Below are positions 24,003-30,648 of a stretch of 31,695 bases of DNA, in pieces. The notes under the pieces are model-generated. The model was given only the letters and a program-made list of their open reading frames with translations, was not told the origin of the DNA and did not search any database. Source of the stretch: DATJXG01 sp035500455. Its GTDB lineage: Bacteria; Acidobacteriota; Terriglobia; Terriglobales; Acidobacteriaceae. Location: contig DATJXG010000259.1 in the NCBI GenBank assembly GCA_035500455.1, positions 1 through 31,695 on the forward strand, written 5' to 3'. The translations under genes were made by a program, and so were the position numbers. The first letter of the stretch is position 1, and every line of letters starts with the position of its first letter.

Positions 24003-24067
24003 CCTTTGCGCCCTTTGCGATCTTTGCGGTTTAGTGAAAACCGCAAAGGTCGCAAAGTACGCAAAGG
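24003..24067. repeat. Long hairpin made of 9-nt-period CTTTGCG/CGCAAAG triplets
   Basis: CTTTGCG occurs at 24004, 24013 and 24022, and CGCAAAG at 24042, 24051 and 24060, each set at an exact nine-base period. The two halves pair: 24013-24032 with 24038-24057 (20 bp with one G-U pair) around AGTGA, then a two-base mismatch, then eight more pairs (24003-24010 with 24060-24067). It lies between the divergent NTF2-like and mutarotase genes. Confidence 0.85.
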
Positions 24068-24180
24068 GGAACCGGTCCCCCCCGGCGACGCAGAAGATGT
24101 GGTACTCCCCGCATTTGATGTATTCTTTCTTTCGCCGCTCACAATTCCAAGCTGGCCTGCCAGCCCTCGGGAGACAGAAC

Positions 24181-25320
24181 ATGAGATTGAATCATCTTGT
24201 CGCTGCTATTCTGATCCTATTCACACTGACTGCCGCGGACGGCTGGGCGCAAAAGGCGAAATCGACCATGCAAAAGCAAGAATGGGGCAAGACCGCAGAC
24301 GGCCAACAGGTTTATCTCTACACTCTTAGCAACAAGAAAGGCATGGTGGCCGAAATCACCACCTACGGCGGCGCGGTGGTTTCCCTCAAGGTGCCCGACC
24401 GCAAAGGCGAGTTTGCTGACATCGTGCAGGGCTACCCCAATCTCGAAGGCTACGTCACCGACAAAGGCTACTTCGGCGCCCTCATCGGCCGTTACGGCAA
24501 CCGCATCGCCCACGGCCAGTTCGTTCTCGACGGCAAAACTTACACCCTCTTCAAGAACGACGGCGACAACACTCTCCACGGCGGCCAGAAAGGCTTCAAC
24601 AAGAAAGTCTGGACCGCAAAGGATGTTTCCACCGCCGCCGGCCCGGCGCTCGAACTCACCTATCTAAGCCCCGACGGCGAAGAAGGCTTCCCCGGAAATC
24701 TCTCGGTGAAGGTCGTGTACACGCTGACCAATGAGAATGAACTCAAAATCGACTACAGCGCTACCACCGATAAAGATACCGTCCTCAACCTGACCAATCA
24801 TTCCTACTTCAATCTTTCCGGCCAGGGCAGCGGCGACATTCTCGGCCACGAACTCATGCTCCGCGCCACCCGCTACACCCCAGTCGATTCCGGCCTCATT
24901 CCCACCGGCGAACTCGCCCCTGTAAAAGGCACGCCCTTCGATTTCACTAAGTCAACCGCCATCGGCGCCCGCATCAATGACGACAACGAGCAACTCAAGC
25001 TGGCCAAGGGCTACGACCACAATTTCGTGCTCGACGGCAAAATGGGCACCATGCACTTAGCCGCGGAGGTTTACGATCCGAAAAGCGGACGCGTAATGGA
25101 CGTCACCACCACCGAGCCCGGCGTTCAGTTTTACACCGGCAACTTCCTCGATGGCACGGTCACCGGCAAAGACGGCAAAGTCTACAAGCACCGTTACGCG
25201 CTTTGCCTGGAGACCCAGCACTTTCCCGATTCTCCGAACCATCCCAGCTTTCCGACCACCGAACTCAAGCCGGGACAGCACTATCACTCCACAACCGTGT
25301 ACAAGTTCTCGGCAAGATAG
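24181..25320 (+). CDS. galM: Exported galactose mutarotase (aldose 1-epimerase)
   Basis: A 379-residue protein from ATG 24181 (GGGAG eight bases upstream); an upstream in-frame start at 23980 would translate the hairpin repeat and is rejected. Signal peptide: RLNHLVAAILILFTLTAADGWAQ. The beta-sandwich fold is complete: 'TTYGGAVVSLKVPDRKGEFADIVQGY', 'YFGALIGRYGNRIAHGQFVLDGKTYTL', 'DNTLHGGQKGFNKKVW' with the first active-site His, 'LNLTNHSYFNL' with His207, and 'LCLETQHFPDSPNHPSFP' with the catalytic Glu344. It interconverts alpha and beta anomers of aldoses such as galactose or glucose, here outside the cytoplasm. It lies 27 bases before lutA on the same strand and may share its transcript. 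Confidence 0.94.
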   Translation: MRLNHLVAAILILFTLTAADGWAQKAKSTMQKQEWGKTADGQQVYLYTLSNKKGMVAEITTYGGAVVSLKVPDRKGEFADIVQGYPNLEGYVTDKGYFGALIGRYGNRIAHGQFVLDGKTYTLFKNDGDNTLHGGQKGFNKKVWTAKDVSTAAGPALELTYLSPDGEEGFPGNLSVKVVYTLTNENELKIDYSATTDKDTVLNLTNHSYFNLSGQGSGDILGHELMLRATRYTPVDSGLIPTGELAPVKGTPFDFTKSTAIGARINDDNEQLKLAKGYDHNFVLDGKMGTMHLAAEVYDPKSGRVMDVTTTEPGVQFYTGNFLDGTVTGKDGKVYKHRYALCLETQHFPDSPNHPSFPTTELKPGQHYHSTTVYKFSAR

Positions 25321-25347
25321 CGGCAGGCTGGACGCATTTCAGGGATC

Positions 25348-26184
25348 ATGGCCAGAGTTGCGCTCTTCATCCCGTGCTTTGTGGACCAGTTGAGCCCGCA
25401 GATCGGCCTGGACACCGCCGAAGTGCTGCGCCGCGCGGGATATGAAGTTGACTTCCCCAAGGCCCAAACCTGCTGCGGCCAGCCCGCCTTCAACACCGGC
25501 TATTGGAATGACGCGAGGCCCCTGGCCGCCCGCTTTGTGCGCGTCTTCCGCTCTTACGAAGCCGTCGTCTCTCCCTCCGGATCATGCACAACCATGGTGC
25601 GCAACTTCTATCCCGAACTCCTGGCGGGAACTTCGTCTCACGGCGACGCCGTCGATCTGGGCAAGCGCGTCTTCGAACTCTCCGAGTTCTTAATCAAGGT
25701 GGCCCACCGCACCGGCCTGAGCGCGGAGTTTCCGCACCGCGTCGCCTACCACGATGCCTGCCACGCTCTCCGCGAACTTGGCCTGAAGCAGGAACCCCGC
25801 GAACTTCTGCGCCATGTGCAGGGCTTGCACCTGGTGGAAATGCCCTACAGCGAAGACTGCTGCGGCTTTGGCGGAACCTTCGCCACCAAGTTCCACATGA
25901 TCTCCGCCGCCATGGGCAACTCCAAGGCGAGCAACGCCGAGAAAGTCAGCGCCGAATACATCACCTCCACCGACCCCAGTTGCCTGATGCATATCGAAGG
26001 TATCCTGCGCCGCCGCAATTCCCCGGTAAGGGCCATCCACATCTCTGCCATCCTCGCAACCCGTGTAGGGACGGGGGTTGCCCCGTCCCGACTGAGCGAA
26101 AGCGAAGGAGCCAAGCGGCAAGAATCCGACCGTGAAGCAATCGAGAGCCAGGAATTAACCAACGCCCCCGGCGGCCAACAATGA
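25348..26184 (+). CDS. lutA: LutA, (Fe-S)-binding subunit of L-lactate oxidation complex, with extended C-terminus
   Basis: A 278-residue protein from ATG 25348. It has the two cysteine-rich CCG domains of LutA/GlpC-type proteins: 'VALFIPCFVDQLSPQIGLDTAEVLRRAGY' with 'QTCCGQPAFNTGYW', and 'VAYHDACHALRELGLKQEPRELL' with 'EDCCGFGGTFATKF'. It works with LutB and LutC in the conversion of L-lactate to pyruvate. LutA proteins are usually about 240 residues; here the family part ends near residue 238 and a polar tail of about 40 residues (RLSESEGAKRQESDREAIES) follows. The tail begins exactly at a GC hairpin (26068-26089) of repeat type, so it was probably added by insertion. The stop overlaps the lutB start (ATGA). 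Confidence 0.92.
   Translation: MARVALFIPCFVDQLSPQIGLDTAEVLRRAGYEVDFPKAQTCCGQPAFNTGYWNDARPLAARFVRVFRSYEAVVSPSGSCTTMVRNFYPELLAGTSSHGDAVDLGKRVFELSEFLIKVAHRTGLSAEFPHRVAYHDACHALRELGLKQEPRELLRHVQGLHLVEMPYSEDCCGFGGTFATKFHMISAAMGNSKASNAEKVSAEYITSTDPSCLMHIEGILRRRNSPVRAIHISAILATRVGTGVAPSRLSESEGAKRQESDREAIESQELTNAPGGQQ
26068..26089. repeat. GGGACGGGG hairpin repeat inside lutA
   Basis: GGGACGGGG (26068-26076) and CCCCGTCCC (26081-26089) form a perfect 9-bp stem around GTTG. It is preceded by TGTA, as are the intergenic TGTAGGC repeats. The reading frame passes through it and adds residues beyond the normal LutA end. Confidence 0.7.
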
Positions 26185-27593
26185 CCACCCCCGCCCAGGA
26201 ATTCCTCCGCAGCGCCGCCACCAAATCCGCCGACCTGCGCCACCGCCAGATTCTCCGTCACAGCATCGACACCTACAACACATCTGCCGCCCAAGGCCAG
26301 GCCCGCTTCCTCGACTGGCAAGCGGCCCGCCGCCGCGCCCAGGCCATCAAGTGGGAGGCCGTCAACCACCTCGACAAATATCTCCTGCAGTTCGAAGTCC
26401 GGGTAAAAGAACGCGGCGGCCACGTCTTCTGGGCCGAGAACGGCGAGCAGGCGCAAAAGTATATCGTCGATCTCGCCGCCGCCCGCAACGTGCGCACGGT
26501 GGTGAAATCAAAATCCATGGTCGCGGAGGAAATCGACCTCACTCCCGCTCTGGAGCATAAAGGAATAAAAGTCTGGGAGACCGATCTCGGGGAGTTCATC
26601 GTGCAACTCCGCGACGAACCCCCATACCACATCGTCACCCCTGCCATTCACCTGAGCCGCAAAGAAATTGCGGCCCTGTTCAAGGAGAAGCTGGGCGGCA
26701 TCGATACCGACGATCCCGAAAAACTCGTCGCCGCCGCGCGCGTGGCCCTGCGCCGCGCCTTCTTCAGCGCGGAAATGGGCATCAGCGGAGTGAACTTCCT
26801 GGTGGCTGACGCCGGCATGATCGCTCTCACCACCAACGAAGGCAACGGACGCCTCGGCACCAGCCTGCCCCGCATTCACGTCGCCCTCACTGGAATTGAG
26901 AAGGTAATTCCCCGGCTGGAGGATTTGGCCGTGCTCTGGCCAGTGCTCTCCACGGCAGGAACCGGACAAGCGGTCACCTGTTACAACACGCTGGTCGGCG
27001 GGCCGCGAACCAAGGACGAGCCTGACGGCCCCGAAGAATTCCACGTGGTCCTGCTCGACAACGGCCGCAGCGAACTCCTCGCCGACGCCGAGCAGCGCGA
27101 CGTCCTGCACTGCATCCGCTGTGGCGCCTGCCTCAACGCCTGCCCCGTGTATCGTTCCGTCGGCGGCCACACTTACGGCACAACCTATCAGGGCCCCATC
27201 GGCAGCGTGCTCACGCCCCACCTGCGAGGCTTGCATGAGTTCCAGCATCTCTCCTACGCATCTTCCCTCTGTGGGGGCTGCACCGAAGTCTGCCCGGTCA
27301 AAATCGATCTCCACCACCATTTACTGCACAACCGCCGCAATGCCGTGAAGGCTCACCAGCGTTCGTGGAAAGAGCGCATTGGCTTCCGCCTCTATCGCTG
27401 GACCATGTTGCATCCAAGCTGGCTCGCCCTCGCCGGACGCCTGGGCCGCCACGCCATCCGCGTCACCCACGCTCTCGGCCTGGGCGGATCCGCGCTCGAC
27501 CCGCTTCGCGCCTGGACCAAGGATCGCAACCCTCCGCCGATCCCAGCCCGCTCATTTCGTTCGTTGTGGAAGGAGCGCCGTGGAGCAGACTGA
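26181..27593 (+). CDS. lutB: LutB, iron-sulfur subunit of L-lactate oxidation complex
   Basis: A 470-residue protein, normal for LutB, starting at ATG 26181 within the lutA stop (ATGA). The N-terminal two thirds form the LUD domain: 'TRRTV'-like 'NVRTVVKSKSMVAEEIDL' then 'LEHKGIKVWETDLGEFIVQL', 'PPYHIVTPAIHLSRKEIAALF' and 'ADAGMIALTTNEGNGRL'. The ferredoxin region has Cys311, Cys314, Cys317 and Cys321 (CIRCGACLNACP) and Cys364, Cys367 and Cys371 (CGGCTEVCP), with the family's 'GPIGSVLTPHLRGL' between. It passes electrons from lactate oxidation in the cytoplasm. Its last 14 bases overlap lutC. No anomaly seen. Confidence 0.95.
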   Translation: MTTPAQEFLRSAATKSADLRHRQILRHSIDTYNTSAAQGQARFLDWQAARRRAQAIKWEAVNHLDKYLLQFEVRVKERGGHVFWAENGEQAQKYIVDLAAARNVRTVVKSKSMVAEEIDLTPALEHKGIKVWETDLGEFIVQLRDEPPYHIVTPAIHLSRKEIAALFKEKLGGIDTDDPEKLVAAARVALRRAFFSAEMGISGVNFLVADAGMIALTTNEGNGRLGTSLPRIHVALTGIEKVIPRLEDLAVLWPVLSTAGTGQAVTCYNTLVGGPRTKDEPDGPEEFHVVLLDNGRSELLADAEQRDVLHCIRCGACLNACPVYRSVGGHTYGTTYQGPIGSVLTPHLRGLHEFQHLSYASSLCGGCTEVCPVKIDLHHHLLHNRRNAVKAHQRSWKERIGFRLYRWTMLHPSWLALAGRLGRHAIRVTHALGLGGSALDPLRAWTKDRNPPPIPARSFRSLWKERRGAD

Positions 27594-28224
27594 AAATCCG
27601 GCCCGAGAGCACATTCTGCAGCGGATTCGAAAGGCCCTGAGCGCGCCCGCGGAGCATCCCTCTACGCCCACTGACGAGAGGCTATTCGCGCCTGTCTCGG
27701 AAATACTGGAACGCTTTGAGGCCGAGTGCGCCGGGAACCACACCGAGTGTGTCCTCACCACGGATTCCTGGGCCACGGCCCAGGCGGTCGCCGAAGTGCT
27801 GCGCTCCACCCCGGCGGGCGAGGTTTTCATGCAGGATGCGCCGTCGCTGCGCCGTTTAGCGGCGAATCTCGCCGATCGAACGATCCACTGGTCAAGCAAC
27901 GGCCGCCCCTCGGAAGAGGTCCAGGCCACGGTTACGCTAGCCGAAGCCCTGGTAGCCCAAACCGGCTCCATCTTCGTCTCCTCCGCCTGCGGCGGCCGCG
28001 CCGCCACCGTCGCCGCGCCGGTTCACGTAGTGGTGGCGAACCGCGCGCAACTCGTCCCCGACTTGCAAACCCTGTTCGCCCAGGTGAGCCACGACGACAA
28101 CATGCTCAAGAATTCCATGCTCTGTTTGACGACCGGTTCCAGCCGCACCGGAGACATCGAAAAAATTCTCGTTCTCGGCGCCCACGGGCCCAGACGCCTG
28201 GTGGTTGTGCTGCAAGAGGAGTAG
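27580..28224 (+). CDS. lutC: LutC, LUD-domain subunit of L-lactate oxidation complex
   Basis: A 214-residue protein. The start is GTG 27580, with AAGGAG four to five bases upstream, inside the end of lutB (14-base overlap); a longer frame from 27379 overlaps lutB throughout and is rejected. It opens 'NPAREHILQRIRKALSAP', typical of LutC, and has 'TVTLAEALVAQTGSIFVSSACGGRAATVAAPVHVVVA' followed by 'LVPDLQTLFAQV' and the family end 'SSRTGDIEKILVLGAHGPRRLVVVL', in which 'TGDIE--LVLG-HGP' is the most conserved segment. It completes a LutABC set in the usual order. In Bacillus subtilis these three genes are needed for growth on L-lactate. Confidence 0.94.
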   Translation: MEQTENPAREHILQRIRKALSAPAEHPSTPTDERLFAPVSEILERFEAECAGNHTECVLTTDSWATAQAVAEVLRSTPAGEVFMQDAPSLRRLAANLADRTIHWSSNGRPSEEVQATVTLAEALVAQTGSIFVSSACGGRAATVAAPVHVVVANRAQLVPDLQTLFAQVSHDDNMLKNSMLCLTTGSSRTGDIEKILVLGAHGPRRLVVVLQEE

Positions 28225-28264
28225 TGCAGGGGTTTAGAGCGCGCAAAGAGCCCGGCCCATATCG

Positions 28265-28307
28265 GTAGCGCCGGCGTCAACGGTAGCGCCGGCGTCCCGC
28301 CGGCAAC
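28265..28307 (+). repeat. Two tandem GTAGCGCCGGCGTC repeats
   Basis: A partial unit at 28265-28278 is followed by a full unit at 28283-28307, which folds with CGCCGGCG and CGCCGGC-type arms. Same family as 8078-8099 and 29337-29358. It lies between lutC and the lactonase gene. Confidence 0.7.
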
Positions 28308-28367
28308 TCGTCCTAACAAAAGTTGCTCGCCAACCCAACGATCCCGTAGTTTGTCTTTCTTTGGTTT

Positions 28368-28392
28368 CTTTGCGCTCTTTGCGTTCTTTGCG
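28368..28392 (+). repeat. CTTTGCG triplet repeat, 9-nt period
   Basis: CTTTGCG at 28368, 28377 and 28386. A degraded complementary half follows (AACCGCAGAG near 28421). Translated in one frame it gives a Phe-rich hydrophobic peptide that could be mistaken for the N-terminus of the lactonase gene. Confidence 0.7.
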
Positions 28393-28482
28393 GTTTTCAA
28401 TCACACTGTCAGTTCTCCCAAACCGCAGAGTTCGCCAAAACCCCGGATGGAAAACCCGAAGCAAGGGCAGGAAACACCAACC

Positions 28483-29322
28483 ATGCCAATCATCGACACC
28501 CACCAGCACCTCTGGGACCCACAAGTTCTCCCCTGTTCCTGGCTGCAAGGCCTCCCCACCCTCAACCGCGCCTTCCGCATGAACGACTACCTCGAAGCCG
28601 CCAAAGGCCTCGACGTCGTCAAATCCGTCCACGTAGAAACCGACGTAGACGAGCCCTACATGATCGAAGAGACAAAGGCCCTCTTCCGCTTAGCCGATGA
28701 GCAAGACAATCCCCTTTCCGGCATCGTAGCCACCGCCCGCCCGGAAAAAGACGGATTTGAGGCTCACCTCGAGAAAATTCTGGGCCACCCCGCCCTCAAA
28801 GGAATCCGCCGCATCCTCCACACCCAGCCCGACGATCTCGGCCGAGGCGAAGCCTTCATCACCAACGTAGGCCGCCTCGCCGGCTATGGCCTGTCGTTTG
28901 ACGTCTGCGTGCTGGCCCGGCAGCTGCCGGTCGCCATCAACCTTGTCTCCCAATGCCCCGACGTGAGTTTCATCCTCGATCACTGCGGCGTCCCGCAAGT
29001 AAAGGAGAGAGTTCTCGATCCCTGGCGCGCCGGCATCAGCGAGATCGCAAAGTTTCCCAATATTGCCTGCAAGATTTCCGGAGTGGTGGCGTACGCCGAC
29101 CCGGCGAAGTGGACCGCCGACGATCTGCGGCCTTACATCGAGCATGTGATCGAGTCATTCGGATGGGACAGAATCATGTTCGGCAGCGATTGGCCCGTTT
29201 GTACTCTATCCGCAAGCTACGCCCAGTGGGTGGACGCGCTCCGCAGGGTCACCGCAACCGCAAGCCCCGAGAACCAGAGAAAGCTCTTCCACGACAACGC
29301 AATGCGCATCTACCGCTTGTGA
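28483..29322 (+). CDS. COG3618 TIM-barrel lactonase, L-fuconolactonase type
   Basis: A 279-residue protein from ATG 28483, which gives the family's standard start 'PIIDTHQHLWDPQ' (metal-binding His7 and His9); longer in-frame starts run through a repeat and are rejected. Conserved segments follow in order: 'CSWLQGLPTLNRAF', 'VVKSVHVETDVDE', 'SGIVATARPEKDGFEAHL', 'LKGIRRILHTQ', 'LSFDVCVLARQLPVAINL', 'VSFILDHCGVPQ', 'ISEIAKFPNIACKISGVV', 'RIMFGSDWPVC'. This is the layout of COG3618 hydrolases, which include L-fucono-1,5-lactonase and L-rhamnonolactonase. It has no signal peptide, so it acts in the cytoplasm on a sugar-acid lactone. It follows lutC on the same strand after a 258-base repeat-filled spacer, and palindromic repeats flank it on both sides. 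Exact substrate not proven. Confidence 0.87.
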   Translation: MPIIDTHQHLWDPQVLPCSWLQGLPTLNRAFRMNDYLEAAKGLDVVKSVHVETDVDEPYMIEETKALFRLADEQDNPLSGIVATARPEKDGFEAHLEKILGHPALKGIRRILHTQPDDLGRGEAFITNVGRLAGYGLSFDVCVLARQLPVAINLVSQCPDVSFILDHCGVPQVKERVLDPWRAGISEIAKFPNIACKISGVVAYADPAKWTADDLRPYIEHVIESFGWDRIMFGSDWPVCTLSASYAQWVDALRRVTATASPENQRKLFHDNAMRIYRL

Positions 29323-29336
29323 GGACGACACCCGAG

Positions 29337-29358
29337 CGCAGCGCCGGCGTCCCGCCGG
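29337..29358 (+). repeat. GCAGCGCCGGCG palindromic repeat after the lactonase gene
   Basis: GCAGCGCCGGCGTCCCGCCG then G, 15 bases after the lactonase stop codon; same orientation as the copies at 28265-28307 on the gene's other side. Confidence 0.65.
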
Positions 29359-29451
29359 AAACCCAGTCCTCCCTTCGGCTCCCAGCGGCCTGGTTTGGCC
29401 CCACGGTAACCCAGGGAATGCCTCAATCGGGGTGAAAGAGCGACCCCAGAC

Positions 29452-29760
29452 CTAATGCTCAACCTTCGGGCTCGCGCACGCGCGTTGTTCGCCTGGCGAG
29501 GCGCCCGATCGCGCAACCGGAGACGGAAACAAGACCACGTCTCCACGCCCGCGGCTTTCGCTTTCCGATCTTGCCCTGGTTGGCGCCCTTTGCTCACGCC
29601 CAAACTGGCGCCCCCGCTGCGAACTGTTCTTTCGGAGACTTTCCAATGCCGCAATGGCCTGGTCGAGATGCCGCCTCTCCCGCTTGAGGTCGGCCACAAT
29701 TTTGTCGAGATCCACAGGTTTCTCCGGAGGAAGGCTCCGCTGTGGCAAGGCTTGTAGCAC
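29452..29760 (-). CDS. Small coiled-coil protein of unknown function
   Basis: Up to 102 residues. GTG 29760 has GGAGGG seven bases upstream; GTG 29715 (87 residues, beginning VDLDKIV) has GGAG six bases upstream, so two starts are credible. The centre, 'VDLDKIVADLKRERRHLDQAIAALESLRKN', has a clear heptad pattern (I, V, L, L, I, L) and is a single short coiled-coil helix of the kind seen in many small acidobacterial proteins. It is followed by an Arg/Gln-rich, Ser/Gly-rich basic tail. No transmembrane segment or signal peptide. The helix argues that it is a real gene; the tail may be partly disordered. Function unknown; it stands alone between the lactonase and bacilliredoxin genes. Confidence 0.6.
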   Translation of the reverse strand: MLQALPQRSLPPEKPVDLDKIVADLKRERRHLDQAIAALESLRKNSSQRGRQFGREQRAPTRARSESESRGRGDVVLFPSPVARSGASPGEQRACASPKVEH

Positions 29761-29852
29761 TGGTCTGCCCTCCGGGCACGCCGCGTTCCCGATTGTTACA
29801 AATCCAGAACAGGACTATGGTCCCGGGTCACATTGGCGCAGTGGGCGTCTAA

Positions 29853-29877
29853 GCGCGGGCGAGCTCCCCGCGCCTAC
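29853..29877 (-). repeat. TAGGCGCGGG palindromic repeat, copy 3
   Basis: On the minus strand GTAGGCGCGGGGAGCTCGCC then CGCGC: GCGCGGG and CCCGCGC arms around a short centre. It lies in the 227-base spacer upstream of the small coiled-coil gene and downstream of the bacilliredoxin gene. Confidence 0.55.
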
Positions 29878-29987
29878 GTAATCTCCAGACCCAGAATTCT
29901 GCGCCGCGACCGAGGTTCCGCGGCGAGCCTGCCGTCGGAGATAGGCGAGGGGCGGGCAAGACGCCCGACCAGGGAAGTTGTTGCCTG

Positions 29988-30437
29988 CTAGTCGTTTGCC
30001 GCGGAAGGCTCGAGGCTCGAGGTGGAACAGTACTCGTCAAACGCCCGCGTGAGTTCCATAGCGATGTCCGACGAATCGCGGTGCTCGATGTCACTGCGGT
30101 CGAGCATGTGCACCAGCTTGCCGTCACGCAATAAAGCGATGGAGGGCGACGAAGGCATGTGCCCGGTGAAGTAGCTGCGGGCGCGTTCGGTGGCCTCGCG
30201 GTCCTGCCCGGCGAACACGGAAAAGATCTTCTGCGGGCGGCTGGAATGGCGCAGGGCGGCGCGCACCGCGGGACGCATCCGTCCGGCAGCACATCCGCAA
30301 ATGGAGTTCACCACAACCATGGCTGTGCCGGACTGTCCGGCGAGGGCGCGGTCCACTTCTTCGGCTGTCCGCAGTTCATCGACTCCCACGCTCTTCAATT
30401 CCTCGCGTATGGGAACCACCATCATTTCTGGATACAT
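29988..30437 (-). CDS. Bacilliredoxin, BrxA/BrxB (YphP/YqiW) family
   Basis: A 149-residue protein from ATG 30437 (AGGAG about eleven bases upstream); a TTG at 30470 would add eleven residues and is less likely. The thioredoxin-like fold is recognisable: 'MVVPIREELKSVGVDELRTAEEVDRAL', then 'MVVVNSICGCAAGRMRPAVRAAL' with the active-site Cys47-Gly-Cys49, then 'VFAGQDREATERARSYFTGHMPSSPSIALLRDGKLVHMLDR'. It matches the Bacillus proteins nearly segment by segment. Known role: removes bacillithiol from mixed disulphides on proteins during oxidative stress in the cytoplasm. This suggests the organism makes bacillithiol, though no biosynthesis gene is in the window. Transcribed alone, divergent from murB. 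Confidence 0.93.
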   Translation of the reverse strand: MYPEMMVVPIREELKSVGVDELRTAEEVDRALAGQSGTAMVVVNSICGCAAGRMRPAVRAALRHSSRPQKIFSVFAGQDREATERARSYFTGHMPSSPSIALLRDGKLVHMLDRSDIEHRDSSDIAMELTRAFDEYCSTSSLEPSAAND

Positions 30438-30631
30438 TGCAGCATCTGCTCCTGGGATAGGTAAGTGCAACGGCTGGATATTGTAATACAGCGAGCGGGG
30501 TTTGCGTCACTCAGGAGGGCACCTGAATACGGCGCGGCCATTCCCCTCGGCTTCGCTCGGGGCAAGCTCTATCCGCGAAGACTGCAATTTATTTCACTCG
30601 AAGCCGGGGGAGTGCCCGCGCCACATTGTCG

Positions 30632-30637
30632 TATAGT
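30632..30637 (+). promoter_or_regulatory. Possible -10 box of murB
   Basis: TATAGT, ending 11 bases before the murB ATG. It would start the mRNA about five bases before the start codon. There is no good -35 and no Shine-Dalgarno sequence. Confidence 0.3.
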
Positions 30638-30648
30638 GAACGAAACTC

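Noticed and set aside
24003..24067. A CRISPR array, because of regular short repeats
   Set aside because: Units are seven bases at nine-base spacing with no spacers, and they form one hairpin.
28351..28482. A hydrophobic N-terminal extension (Phe-rich) of the lactonase gene, looking like a signal peptide or membrane anchor
   Set aside because: It is the translation of the CTTTGCG repeat. The family's normal start at 28483 gives the standard DTHQH N-terminus, and COG3618 enzymes are cytoplasmic.
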